Positions 35,546 to 47,456 of a stretch of DNA of 64,000 bases are shown here, piece after piece (positions within the stretch are counted from its first letter, which is position 1; each line of letters begins with the position of its first letter). The stretch comes from Symbiodinium natans (taxonomy: Eukaryota > Sar > Dinophyceae > Suessiales > Symbiodiniaceae). The stretch is taken from positions 124,001-188,000 of the forward strand of contig CAJNDS010002265.1 in the NCBI GenBank assembly GCA_905221605.1. Direction: 5' to 3'. Below the pieces are notes generated by a model. The model had not been told where the DNA came from. It searched no databases and saw only the letters and a program-made list of their open reading frames with translations. The position numbers were made by a program, and so were the translations under genes.

Positions 35546-36588
35546 GCTTATATGCATGATAACTGCCTATGCACATATACGCATGGCATGTGCGCATGCA
35601 TGTACGTATCAAACCCTACATTAATGGAGCCCACGATGACTCTGCATAGCAGCAAAGCCTTGCTGCAAAGCCGCGTTTGCTAGGAAGGTACGAGAACATT
35701 CTGCTTGTGGGAAAGTAGAGGTCCACTGGAGAAATAGAAAGACTGCGTGTTTGCTTCCCGGTGGGCTGTTGAAGTCTTTACATCGGGGGCTTCAGAATAT
35801 ATTTGTAGGTGACAAACCCAAAACCCAAAGTCCAGCCTGTGCCCCAGCTGCTTAACGAACGGCTCCACAGGAAACTTGTCCAGCTGCTCCTTGGATGGCC
35901 AAGATGTCTGCTAGGCGGCCAAAGGCCTCGAACTGTGCTGCACCTTGCCATCTTGTAGTAGTTCCACGTACAAAGGCTCCATTCCATCAACCCCGGGGGA
36001 GAAGCCGCAACCCTGAAACCCTGTTTTTAAAAAAAGAAACAATAAGTTGAGTTCACAAACCTTCCCATGTGTGTGGCACGGCATCTTTCCAAAAACCCTC
36101 ACAGGGTCACAACTTCTGCGGGTGGTGTGCAGGCCTGCAAACTGATGCAAATGGGCACCGGGATGCAACCTGATGATACACATGCTGCCAGAGCTGCTGA
36201 TCTAGATGCCTATGTCGCATCCCGTAAGAGCCGCTCGCATTCGAGAACTTGGCGCTCCCGCAACTTGCGAGGTTCCGGGTGGAGGCCCTGAACCCTGAAT
36301 ACAGCTACCCAAGGAATATGCCAACCTGGGGAGGGCTAGATGGACCCAGGCTCCTTTCCAGCTTGCGCCGCTTGTGTCAGAATGTCCTTTCTCGGCTGCA
36401 GGTCGGATTCAGGCTCTGGGGCCCTCGGGCTAATTCCATGAGCCTTGGGTGGGCTTCGCAACATGTTGGTGATTCTTGGGTACTTGGCACAGGCACGGTA
36501 AGACTGCCGAAGGCCAGGGAATTGAGAATTCGGGCTCAGAGAGTTGTGAAGCAAGCGAACGAAAGGCCTTCACTTTGCAAAGGTGTTA
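35546..36588. other. Unassigned sequence, no gene seen
   Basis: The 5' part of a 206-codon plus frame (36249-36869) lies here, but that frame then runs into the minisatellite. No recognisable domain. Confidence 0.5.
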
Positions 36589-37360
36589 CGCTCGAAAACC
36601 AAGCCTGGCTTGAATCTGGTTTTAGAGCTTCGCTGCCACATGCATTTGAAACAAGACTTGCAGCTCTGTTGAGAACGGTGATAGTGTTGTTTTTGGGCAT
36701 GAATCTCCTTCCGAAGCCTGTAGCCAGATGTAGGCTCGAAAACCTAGCCTGGCCTAAATTTGTGCCGGAGCCTAGCCAGATCATCTTCCGGGCTTCCAGA
36801 ATCGCTTGCGGCACCAGTCTGCGCAGAATTTCCAACTTGCACTACGCTCGACTTCAGAGCTTGGCTTGAATCTGGTTCCGGAGCCTCTAGGCAGATGTAT
36901 TATTCGGAACAACGCCTTTGGCAACGGTCTGCGCGAATTTGCAGTTCTGTGTTCGGAAAGTACGTAAGCTTGGCTTTGCATCTCGTTCCGAAGCCTAGCC
37001 AGATGCATTTTACGGGCTGCCAAAATCACAGTTGGTACTTTCTGCGCACATTCCCACCAGCCTCTCGGGCTATACGCTCGAAAACCATGCAAGCTTGGCC
37101 TGAAGTTGGCTCTGAAACACAGTCAGATGCCGTTTCCGGGCTTCCACCACGCGCATGTCGCACTGATCTGCGCAATTTCCAACCGGCCGTGCTCTGCAGC
37201 TGGACTCAGGTTCTGGAGCCTAGCCAGTTTGCCTTACCCTTTTTTGTTTTGCACAGCTTCTCAGCTCGCTCTGATCGAAAAAGAGGAGGTTAGCCTCAAT
37301 CAAGTCTTTATGCAACCAAAACAGGGAAAGATGACAATACCATAGCCAGACGCTTTTGCA
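36589..37360. repeat. Degenerate ~110-120-bp tandem array
   Basis: The block AGCCTAGCCAGATG recurs at about 36721, 36773, 36889, 36997, 37120, 37221 and 37343. Around it recur GCTCGAAAACC, AAGCTTGGCTTGAATCTGGTTC, TTCCGGGCTTCCA, CTGCGCAnATTTCCAAC and similar blocks. Spacing is mostly 100-123 bp, with one short 52-bp copy. About six diverged units. The 206- and 177-codon frames across it are not independent gene evidence. Confidence 0.8.
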
Positions 37361-39910
37361 GTGCCAAAACAGCTTATTCGGCATCGTTTTCCGCAGTTTC
37401 CGGCTGTCAGGAGCCCATGTCTGGACCATCAACCTTTCAGTTCTTGCAGCACCCCAATCGGGGCGCCCTTTGTGCACTTCAAATTCCAATTTCCCGTGGA
37501 GGCAAACCATGAAACCTAAATGGATCGAAATGTGGGAGCACGTACAACGCGGATACAAAACATGCCGAAACCTCAAAACTCAATGTGACCAGTTGGGATT
37601 GGGACTTCCCCCACCCCATGTCCCGCAGTAACTTATCCAGCACTTGGGCAGCATGCCGGACTTCGGTGTTCACATCCTCGGCAGGATAAGGGTCCATCGA
37701 GTTCGGGACTCTAGGTCCTAGTGTGATTGAAAGTGCTTGGGGCTTCTTAGCTTGCGGGAGACGAGGCTTAAAGTTGTTGGGACCCTTGCGCCTTGCGACC
37801 GCAATATCGCAGTTCAAGCCTGCAGTGCTCCTCATTCCCGATTCTTCCTAGCGTGATCACGCTTGGACCGTCTTGCTTGGGTCTCTTCTGCCCATTTGCC
37901 CATGAAGGCCCAAGTGACCGCGAAGAGCCGCGAAAGGCCATCGAAGATCAGCGGGAAGTAAGGCAGAAGCTCCTCGGGCTGACGGCTCAGGGCTACAGAG
38001 CTTTGAGTAGGGCTTCGGGCTTATGGGGTTTGGGGATGTTTAGGGTTCGGCTGCAGGTTCATGCCCTGGAAGGTGAGGTAATGCTACAGACATGGGCTCG
38101 CTGGCCCAAGCCCGATGCCTTACACTTAAGCTTTGCCATTGGAAGGCCCTACAGCTCAAACTCAAACAGCAATTTTCGGCAGAAGCCGCCCACATGCCTA
38201 AAGTACCCATATACTTCCCTAAGTCCCGCGCACGCTTGGAAAAGCGACACCTCCGAAAACGCATGAAAACGCTCAAAGGCTCCGGTATACCTGGCCTGCC
38301 TAACTTCTCAAGAGTCTACTTCGTAAAGAGAACCCGATGAAACCCTAGTGCTGCCCGGTGTCGTGATTCGCAACCTTCGCGATGTTGAACAGCGACTCGC
38401 AGGCAAGGTACCGGACCTTACCGGGTTGGGAACTCGAGTTTGAGGCAGTAGATGGGTGTAGGTTGGCAGGGTTCTGATCTACTTCGGGCTGAAGAATGCT
38501 TCTGGGGAGAGTCGATAAAGCAGCGATTCGGGCTTCAAGCATGAGGACAAAAGGCCTCGGAAAGGACTGGAACTTGTGGCTATCGGCAAGCGTAAACATC
38601 CACATGGCTTACCGCAGCTGCGCCGCTCGATAGTCAGAGCCGCTTTCTTGGCCGAAGGGTCCTGGCAATGGAGGCTAGGCCAAGGCGAACTCAAGGTGCA
38701 AACTGCCCAACTCTGGAGATTTTATCGCTTAGGACTCGGTTTGGGGTTTAGGAGTTTAGGATTGGCGGGGATTGAGAACAGCTGGGGGGCAAGCTTGTAA
38801 CCAAAGCCTGCCCCGCCCCACGCAGATCCCACAATCCCACTGTAAGCATCCACATGAATCAAACCATAAGCACGCCTTGAACTTGTGAGCCCTTTAAGCA
38901 GCCCTCATGGCACCTTGCTCATTCTCCGTTCCAATGACAAGCCTCATGATGTCCTTGGCTCCATGGCTTTAGGGCTCAGAGTTTAGCACTTTGGTTTCGA
39001 GGTTACGATTGGAGGGCTTAACGCTTGCAAGCCCTAAGATGCTGCTTTTTAATTGAGGAGCCGGGCTTCTAAGTGTCCTTCACTCTTCTGGGCAATCCTG
39101 GGGCCTCTGGCGGATGTCGAGGGTAAGGCCGCTGCGCCCTCTTCGTTCCCAGATCCCAATGCGAAGTCTCTGGAGAACGCTACGCGTAAGGTCCCAAAGT
39201 CTCAATCAATCCCGAACCCTGCCCCGAAACTCTGAATCTGGTGCCCCTCGAACAGGCAACAAATCCCCCGAAGCACTTCAGCGAGTAGCTTGCAGGAGTC
39301 ACGATTTGAGTTCACTGAACTTCTTCGAGGCCTTGAACCCAAAAGCTTTCCCCTTTAAGACCAGACGGGAAGCCGGCAAAAAGTCCTTGATGTGCTCGGA
39401 GCTCAAGCCTCAGAGAGAAATCCTCTTCCGAGCTACTGCCAACAAGCCCTAAATGGATCTGCCCCCACAAAACGTTGAAAAACTATGGAAGCCTTGTGGC
39501 GGGTTTCTGGAAAGCTTCGGACACACTACCAACACCTCATGCCACATGTGCCTCCAGATCAGCTCTGGACAGCTTGAGTGATTAAGAGTAGTGTTTAGCA
39601 GTTGCTCACCAGCTGCCACTATCTCTTTCTCAGCACAGCAGCCACAATCCTTCAGCCGCTGAAAGTATCTGCCGCCCTAGCCCCGCCAACTTTGCTAAAT
39701 CGCAACAAACCACAAATCTAAATCCCGAGACCTGAGGCTAATGGAGAAGGTGCAGGATGCTCAGGATTTAACACCAAGGACACGCCTTCCAAGAACCACA
39801 AGAATCTTGGAATCTCGGGTCACAGGGTTGAGCTGAAGCTTCGACTCAAAAGTTGCAGCAAACTTCATCCCCATTCCGACTCTGGATTTCAGGCTCCGAG
39901 CTGCCAAGCC

Positions 39911-39945
39911 CAAAAGCACTACAAAAGCACTACAAAAGCACTACA
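39911..39945. repeat. 11-bp tandem repeat (AAAAGCACTAC)
   Basis: Three perfect consecutive copies. Confidence 0.92.
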
Positions 39946-40340
39946 AGGCCTTACATCCAACATTCGAAGCCGACTGCCAAACAGTTTCAAACCTCTGGCG
40001 CCAAAAGCGGGCCAGGGGCCCACTGCAACAGCCCCGATGGCAGCAAGGCCACCTTTACCTCAATCTAGCTTGGTTCGTTTTGGGGGGGCTTCAGGGCTTA
40101 GGCTTCGTGTTTGGGTCGCTTTTTGAGATTAAGGTTCTAGGTTTGAGGTGCCAGCCATAGGCGTTACGGCATTCTGCTTTTGAAGTAAAGCCACTGAAGA
40201 CTGAAGCCCATGGCCCATTCCGAGCTGCTATGGCTAACCAGAGCCCCATCTGCCCAGTTGTGTAGATGCTGGACAAGGCCTTCCCTCTCCGGCGGCCCTG
40301 TGAGGCCCTGTGAGGCCCCGGAGGCTCAGAGGCTCAGCTT

Positions 40341-40461
40341 TGCTCTCTCTCTTCTCTCTCTCTCTCTCTCTCTCTCTTTCTTGCTTTCTTTCTTTCTTTC
40401 TTGCTTTCTTTCTTTCTTCTGTCTCTCTCCCTCTCTCTCTCTCTCTCTGTGTCTCTCTTTA
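40341..40461. repeat. Polypyrimidine CT / CTTT compound microsatellite
   Basis: About 120 bp of CT repeats, then CTTT/CTTG repeats, then CT repeats again. The plus strand is almost free of purines, so it is a strong triplex (H-DNA) candidate. Ser/Leu frames over it are artefacts. Confidence 0.93.
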
Positions 40462-41149
40462 TAGAATGTTTTTGGATCTCTTTGACGCTCTCTGTTCTCA
40501 ACTTGCCACCTCTAGCGCCAAACTAGCTCCAATCTCCAAGCCACTATTCCCGGGCCCTCAATCCTACCACGATTCCTGCCAACCTTTTGGCCGCAACCAG
40601 GCCGAGAAGTACATGCTCTAAAGCTCTAAAAGTCGACCTATGATAGCTCATTGTGAATCTTTGGCAGCACTTCAGAGGAAGGCCAGACAGAGAAACATAC
40701 AAGTCGTCAGAAAAACAGCGGAACTTTCCTGAATCCACAAATCGTGAACCCCAAGCCCTGCGCAAACACGAAGCATACATATCCCAGGGGCGGGAAGCAA
40801 CTGGCCCCTGGGGCCGAAAGCAGTTGTTTTCCAGGCAAGCCTTGTGCTTTCAGACATGGACGACTTCGGACTTCAGGTTTTTGTCGTTCAGAGTTTGTTT
40901 GGCATTCAGGCTTGCAAAAACCCCTAAGCGTAAAACCCCAACAAGAATGTGCACACGCAAGTGAAGCATTTCAAGGTGACAGAGTTTGCAGATTGGTGGG
41001 GGCTTCGAGGTTTACATGTGCCGTGGCCTGAAGTCTTAGCCTTGGCACGACCCTGACTGGACCCTTCCTCCAAGCCGTACACTGAGGTGCTTGTCGGAAT
41101 GATTTAACTCTGGGGCGACGCCTTCAACATGCAGCTGCCATAACCCATG

Positions 41150-41535
41150 GACCCCGCAACCTCCAACTACTTGGTTGGACTTCGTGGTGGAATGGTTGCA
41201 ACAACTGATGCTCATGATGCTTGCCTGGTTGGGGTGGTCCTTGCAACTTGTGTTCAAGACTCAAGATGCTTGACTGGTCGAGTTCTGCAGCAGACTTGCT
41301 CAATGCACTCACAAGGTTGTGTTCTGCGGTGCAGGGGCTTGACGGCTGATGCTGGCAACTGATGCTCATGATGCTCGCCGGGCTACGATCTGCGGTGCAG
41401 GGCCTCAACGCATGACGTTCATCATGTTTGGCCTAGTCTGCCTCGAAGCCTGATGCTGATGTTCCTGATGGTGATGTTTTGTCTAGTTGGTCGAGTGCTC
41501 GCAACTCCTGCACCTGATGCTCATTAGTCGAGTTG
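41150..41535. repeat. Degenerate GATGCTCATGATGCT-rich array
   Basis: Recurring blocks are CAACTGATGCTCATGATGCT, TTGGTCGAGT, CTGCGGTGCAGGG and GGTTG/GCAACT words. CAACTGATGCTCATGATGCT occurs near 41200 and again near 41357, and fragments continue to 41530. The period is irregular, with a main interval of about 155 bp containing shorter sub-repeats. Confidence 0.6.
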
Positions 41536-42227
41536 TGCGGCAGCTCTGTAGACGATACGCCCTGTACACCAAACTCCCATCCTCAACCCCAAACCCTGAA
41601 GGCGTTGTCAGCTGAGCTGGGTTTCCGAGAGATGCAGTGCTTCGTGATTAGGGCGTGTGAACTCGCACTCCAGGGGCTCCTAGTGAGCCCTTAACCCTCT
41701 CTTGCCGAAGGAGCAATCATGCTTCCGATCTGCTCGTGGCCCGCTGGAGAACTCACCGTGCCTTTCACACTGGCCTTCAGGACTAGGAACATCGGGACTT
41801 CCAGCTCAGAGTCTTGGGATGAGCTTTGAGGACTTCTGGACTGGGGTTCGAAGCTTTGAAATTAATTTTGCTTGGTGCTGGAAGGCATTTGGGGAATGCA
41901 CGCCCCCAAGTCGAGCATAAGAACAAGTGTTAGAGTCCATGTGGAAGGTTGACAAGCCACAGAGAAAGGTCCCTTGAAGAGGATCAAATTTTACATCCTG
42001 TCAATTAGTAGCTGCAACCAAGTTGAAGCAAGCGCAAAGACACATTACACCACCGAAGACGCCAAACAGTCAAAGGCACGTCAAAGAAACAGTGGAGACA
42101 ACAGGAGACAAAGGGAGGCGAAGGGAGACTAAGGGAGACAAGGAGCCCAGGAACCCGGCAACAGTCCTCAGAATGTCGGCAATCCTTAAATGAATTTAGA
42201 CACCCAACAGTAGACTGTTTGGGGAAA

Positions 42228-42249
42228 ACACACACACACACACACACAC
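42228..42249. repeat. (CA)n microsatellite
   Basis: About eleven CA units. Confidence 0.93.
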
Positions 42250-43099
42250 CCTACACCTCTTGCGACTACGAGGGTGCTGCATGTACAGCCAGTGCCTCCC
42301 TGAACCACGTACAGAGGATAGGGGTTTGCGAGTGAGGGCAGCGGAATCCCCAGCAGCCTGAATCTAAAGCCCATGTAGCTAAACCATCCTGAAACCGCCC
42401 TAAACCCAAAATCCCAAATCTCCGGCAGTCTCCCGCGCCTGAATCCTGTTCATGGAGTCTTTGCGGTCTTTGGTCTCATTGACCTTACCCTGCAGGTGAC
42501 TTGTGCTCCGGCTTGCAAGAGGGTGTGCGGAGCGTCACTTAATGTCACTCATGCAGATCGTTCTGGTTGCCCTTTGGTTGCCCTAGCCCTTTTTCAATTG
42601 ATCAGAACCTCATCTTCCAACAGCGCCGTGCTGCACATAATGGTGGTCATCGGTTTTTTGTGCATGCGCAAGCACCCCGCTGTCGCACCAGTAACTGAAA
42701 CGAACTGCCTCCAGTCTAGATGGCGATGTGGGAGGCCCTTGTATTTAGTTTCGGTCCCAAATCCCCACGGCCTCACAAAGGTCACTAATCTACCTCTTGA
42801 GTCCAATACATTCTTTGGGCAGGGCCCTTTCTGGAACCACGAACGCCTCCGGCCCGAGACACCTGGTACCCTCAAGCCTGCGCCCCCAGATTTAATTGCC
42901 TTCGGCCCTAGAAGCCTTATAAAGCCTAATAGATTCATTTAGTAGGTAGTGAATTAGTTAGTCTATGTCTTGTGACTACTTCTAGTCTTAATATTATTGG
43001 AACCCCGTCCCCCTCCCCCAAACAAACCAAGGCCAGGCTGCGAGGATTGTGTTCGCCACACTCTCCTGGAGTTTAGAAATCAACTGCTGCAGGGAAGAA

Positions 43100-43190
43100 G
43101 AAGTACAACGTAGCTACAATATCGCAATATCACAATATGACAACATTTACAATACTGCAAGATTACTTACAATATTACAACACTACAACG
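43100..43190. repeat. Degenerate ACAATAT-type repeat
   Basis: Units such as CTACAATAT, CGCAATAT, CACAATAT, TTACAATA and TTACAATATTACAA repeat every 8-10 bp in an A/T-rich patch. Confidence 0.7.
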
Positions 43191-46095
43191 CTCGGATGCT
43201 GGTTTTGAGGGCTCGGGGTTTCCGAAACCATGGCCGGAGATGGGTGCGACTGCCCTTCCTTTGGGGGCTTCAGAGCTGGGGTTCTAAACCCTACGGGTCT
43301 TTGCAGCTGAGACTTGATTTTAGGGTTTGGGCTTGGGGCATTCTAAGGTTACTGACAAGCATGCTGAGCGCAGTGCCGCCCTTAATCGGGTCTCCGACTC
43401 AAGGGTCCCTGAACTCGAACAACCACGAAGCCCATGCTGCCAAACCAGCAAAAGCCAAGCGACCCCGAAACCCCGAAACCCTCAAATCAAACCTACTGAT
43501 CGTCAGAACAGCGGTCGCCTCGAAGTACAACTCCAGCGGGTTGGACCCTCGCCATTGGGACATGTAAGGCCACCAGAACTTGAAACTTTTCAGTGTCGTG
43601 GCAGGGTTTGACATTAAACTGGGGCTTTGGGGGGTTAGCTTAGACTGTTTAGAGCTTAGGCTTGTTTTGTGTCGGGCCTCAGCAGACTTGTGTTTAGATT
43701 TGTTCTTGGTCTTGATTGTTTAGGGTCACTTCAATCGCGGACGGCACGACTGCAAGTGACTGAAACTCCCTAAGAACGCCATGAACCACAGGGGGGAATG
43801 GGGCAAACTCTAAACCCAAAACCAACCACGAACCGAACGGGATGCCATGGAGGGGGGGTTAGGTGCATATACTAGCGCAAGATCCCTACCATCCAACCCT
43901 TCGGCTGCTTCTTCTGCCGGGAGCAGTCAACTCTCTGGGGTTGGATCTGTGCAATGATCTTGGCCTTTAGGTTCAGGACCCCCCGTTGGCCCCATGCCGA
44001 TCGTCTAGACTCTAGAAACTCCAGAATTCGGAAAACGACAAGATTGAGGCGCTTTGGGCTTAAAACCTCCTTGAGCTTAGACTGCAGATGTTAGATGCGA
44101 AGCTGCGGTCCGAGGATCCGATTTCGCTGGCCTTGGCTTCCACGCCAGCTGATAAAATATGACATGCACTGGTATATTTCCACAAAATGCAGAGTCAACT
44201 TTGAGCAAACACAGGTCCATTAGTTGCAAGAATGGCAAGCGCTTTCTACCTACTGTCAATGTCCAAAGTAGCACGCCGCAAGCCCAACACCAATATTGAT
44301 TTTCAAGCCATGTACGTGCTGTGAGTCTTGCTTTGGAGGGGAAAAAGTCACCGGCAGTGCAGCCTGAAACCCAAACAGCCGAGTACCGAAGCCCTACTTG
44401 AGGCACTGCCCAGAGGGCTTTTTGGTTTGCCTCAAAGCCACAAACCCGAAGTGGGTTGCAGGCATGGGGGACACACTTGTAGTATCCATCTTGCAATGCC
44501 GAACTTGTTTGTAGGTTGAGGCGTCTGGACATTGAGCTCAAGGGGTCGGAAGCAATGAGGTCCTGCAGAACTTCGAGCCTGAGGGTTTCGGGCCTCTCTG
44601 ATGCCCTCATAGTGAACCCTAAACCCTGCGCCCCTAAGCATTCATTTTTTATGGGCTCTGGGCTCGCGGCATCTCTCATTTTTTTCCCGTCGACAGTCAC
44701 ATGGCCGATAGCCAGAGAACTTGGGATATTGTTTCCAATTTGTTTGAGGGCTGGTTGGGTTCGGGTTTAGCCTTGTGGGCTCGCGCTGAGGGCTTGTCGG
44801 AGTCATGGGGTCTCTAGGGCTTCGGGCTTAGGCTGCAGGTAAACCGCGGGTGTTTAGGAAGCTTGGCTGCAAGGTGCTAGACATGCAGGGGCGTGGCATG
44901 TCTTTGGGTCTGGTGAGTCTAGTGCTTGGAAGGTCGGTTCTGGCAGTTCAGAGCATACAAAAAAGCTGCGGATTCAGAAATGCCCAAAAGCCCTCCAAAC
45001 TCAAATTGAAACGCCGGGCCTGCAATGCTGCAACGCTGTGGACCCACCCCGTTCAAGGCGTGGCGCCCAATGAAGCCCATCCCCCCCATCCCCCGCCCAA
45101 CCCACCCCGCCACACCCCTCCCATGCCACCCTCCCTCTGGACGGGCGTTCGCATTTTCCCCACCCCCCTCCCTTACCCCTATTTTCTGGTTTTTGCGGAC
45201 GCTTAACGGCTCAGCAGCGATAATTGATTTGTTGCGTATATTCGTGCTTCTTTGTTGTACTTTTTCCTCTCCTTTTGGCATTTGCTGCTGTCGTCGTCGT
45301 CTGTGGTTTACTTCCTCTAAGCCAGATGAGGCAGTCAACTCCGCACCATCCAAGTTGCGACGTCATTCGACGTCCTCTTGACACGTTGACTCCTAGAGTG
45401 CTCGAGGTTTTCAAGGTTACCTTCAATCAGACAGATTTCTCGAGCCGCCACTCGCGCAAGGCCTCAAGACAGCCCAAGCCCTCCAAGCCCTTTCCCGCTC
45501 CTGGTTTCAGCTCGAGCTCCGGTTTTGTCGGATCGCTGGATGGGTGCCTGTATGGCATCACCACCTGAACTATGAGGACTTGACGAGCAGTACCCTGACA
45601 TCACAAGTATTCACAAAGCTGCCTCCAGACAGGCAATTCGCCTGACTCTTACTCTGGAACACTGACACCGACTCGACGTGAACAGCAGCAGAAACCTAAA
45701 CCCTATGCCTCAAACCTAAACAAAGCTGAGGCTATGCCAACCACCAAAGCCAGCACTGGCCAAGGCTGATTGGTTGCTGTGCTACTGCGCCAGGGCGGTG
45801 CCTAGCCGCGGTTGCTTTGTCAAGTTGTTGGGTAGGGGTCGAGGTTCCGGGCCGTGTACGGTTTTAGGGCGCAATATTCAAGTGCGGCTTCGGGAATTGA
45901 AGTTCAAGCTTGAGGGCCTGGGTGACGGTTTGGGGTTGTACCAACCGCTTTAACACCCATTTGTGCTCAACTCCTGAGCCTTGATCTGATTCAAAATAAG
46001 ACCGGAATTTACGTTGTAACACAAGGCGCGCACAATCGCGCACACAAACCCAACCGGAAACACAAGCATACACTGTCTCTCACGTGCACAAACTG

Positions 46096-46161
46096 AGGGG
46101 GTGGAGGGGTGGAGGGGTGGGGGGTGGGGGGTGGGGGGGGCAACAGCCCCCCCCTCATTTG
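46096..46161. repeat. GGGGTGGA / GGGGGGT tract followed by a C run
   Basis: G-rich repeat (GGAGGGGT, then GGGGGGT units) ending in G8, then CAACAG, then about nine C. The G and C runs can pair as a hairpin with a 6-nt loop, and the G-rich part can also form a G-quadruplex. Confidence 0.85.
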
Positions 46162-46370
46162 CAAACTTGGTGCTTATAATGACCGTTAGGAAAGAAGTCA
46201 TGCGGGTTTTGAGATCATGAAGCTCTCTTCTTACATGGTGTTGCTTAACGCAAGCTTCCGCGGCAAGAATAAGCAGGGGGGCTTGGGAGGAACTTTCCTC
46301 GTGGTTGTTCTCTCCTTGCTTCTTTCTTGCTGTACTTCTTACCAAGGCCAGAGAACAGAGGGGACCAAAG

Positions 46371-46627
46371 GGGCCCACCACACCTAGGGCCTAGGGACTT
46401 GCAAAAAGGCCCGCAACACCTAGAAAACCTTTAAAAAAAGGTCTCGCCACACCTGGCAGAAAAATATTGGAGAGAAAGAAAAGGAAACGCTGAACCGGGG
46501 GACTATGGGACCACGGGAAGAAGGGGCCCCGCCACACCTTGGAGGAACAAAAAAAACCGCCACACCTAGGAAAATTAAGGGCCCCCCGCACACCTAGTAG
46601 AAAGAAAGGAACCCACCACACCTTTTG
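46371..46627. repeat. ~30-bp GCCACACCTAGG minisatellite, block 1
   Basis: About seven diverged units built on GCCCGCCACACCTAGG plus an A-rich spacer of variable length. One unit has a longer insertion (about 46450-46530). The minus-strand 76-codon frame is made of repeat-encoded GVAR/FF peptide blocks and is not a gene. Confidence 0.8.
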
Positions 46628-46665
46628 GGGTTTAGGGTTTATGGTTTAGGGTTTAGGGCTTAAAG
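46621..46665 (+). repeat. Interstitial telomere-like (TTTAGGG)n tract
   Basis: GGGGTTT AGGGTTT ATGGTTT AGGGTTT AGGGCTT in clean 7-bp phase: five near-perfect copies of the plant/dinoflagellate telomere repeat on the plus strand. It abuts the last unit of the preceding minisatellite. Confidence 0.85.
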
Positions 46666-46689
46666 CACCGGATCCTCAAGCCTATGCTC

Positions 46690-47215
46690 TTTACACAACC
46701 CATCTTTTCGTGTCAGTTTCCTTGCGCGAGACAGTTTTTGTCAAACTGTTCACACCGACGCTCTCCACACAAACCATCTTTTCGTGACACTTCCGTTGCA
46801 TGAGACATTGGTTTTGCGAACCTTTCCAAGCTAAGGCTAAGGTTTCGTGACAATTTCGGGGCGCGAGACGCCTTTTTGCAAAACTTGTCTGTGCGACACG
46901 CTTTCGCAAAACTTCCCCAGTCAACACTTTGAGCTTCGTTGCACGATACGCTTTTGCAAATTCTTTTCCCTGCGGGATACACAACTTTTCAAGCCAACGC
47001 CTTGGACACGGGCCATGTTTTCATGGCAGCTTCGTTGCACGATGCAACGACTGCCAAAAGTCTTCCAAACCTTTGGACACAAGCCATCTTGTCGGTAACA
47101 TTCAAGCCAACGCTTTCGACTAAATCTTGTCGTGATATCTCGTGGTGTGCTTTCCAGGCCAATACTCAGCTCGGGCTTGTTGGCTTTCGCCAAACGCTTT
47201 CGGCCCGGTCATGTC
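46690..47215. repeat. Degenerate ~75-bp tandem array
   Basis: Unit order is ACACAAACCATCTTTTCGTG, then ACA-TTTCGTTGCACGAGAC, then GCTTTTGCAAA, then TTCCAAGCCAACGCT. Units start near 46692, 46766, 46842, 46933, 47005 and 47076, about six in all with internal rearrangements. Frames of 83-97 codons on both strands follow the array. Confidence 0.8.
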
Positions 47216-47338
47216 CTGTCTCGTCATAAACAGCCGACATGCCGCATGTTGCCAAAGGCATGTGTGCTCCAGAGTTGTGAAGCATTTTTGATCTTGTAAT
47301 TAGGCTCTTCATCTTCGACTCACGCGGTGCCGGGATCA
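47216..47338. other. Single-copy gap between the ~75-bp array and block 2
   Basis: No repeat or gene recognised. Confidence 0.5.
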
Positions 47339-47456
47339 AGGGGGCCCTCACACCTGGAAAAGAACAGGCAGGGGGCCCGCCACACCTGGAAAAAAAGCAA
47401 AAAAAACGCCACGCCTAGGAACAAAAAGGCCCCCGCCACACCGAGGAAAAAGCTAG
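47339..47456. repeat. ~30-bp GCCACACCTAGG minisatellite, block 2
   Basis: Four units with the same core (GGCCCGCCACACCTGG plus A-rich spacer) and the same orientation as block 1, about 0.7 kb away. Confidence 0.82.

Larger units (their letters stand above)
37361..41149. other. Unassigned sequence with two simple repeats
   Basis: It contains an 11-bp repeat (39911-39945), a CT-rich tract (40341-40461) and G-strand telomere-like words near 38000-38045 and 40085-40135. Frames reach 157 codons (37793-38266, plus) and are unrecognised. Confidence 0.45.
41536..46095. other. Unassigned sequence with weak repeats
   Basis: It includes a GGGAGACAA repeat (42100-42147), a CA microsatellite, an ACAATAT-rich patch (43100-43190) and telomere-like words at 42370-42425 (C strand) and 43610-43670 and 44745-44845 (G strand). 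The longest frame is 207 codons (44077-44700, minus) and is unrecognised. Confidence 0.45.

Noticed and set aside
35405-35612. Tyr/Ile/Cys-rich frames of 71-121 codons on both strands
   Set aside because: Pure products of the TA/TG tract.
46391-46621. Phe/Gly/Val-rich minus frame resembling a membrane protein
   Set aside because: It is encoded by the ~30-bp minisatellite. Similar peptides appear in block 2 for the same reason.
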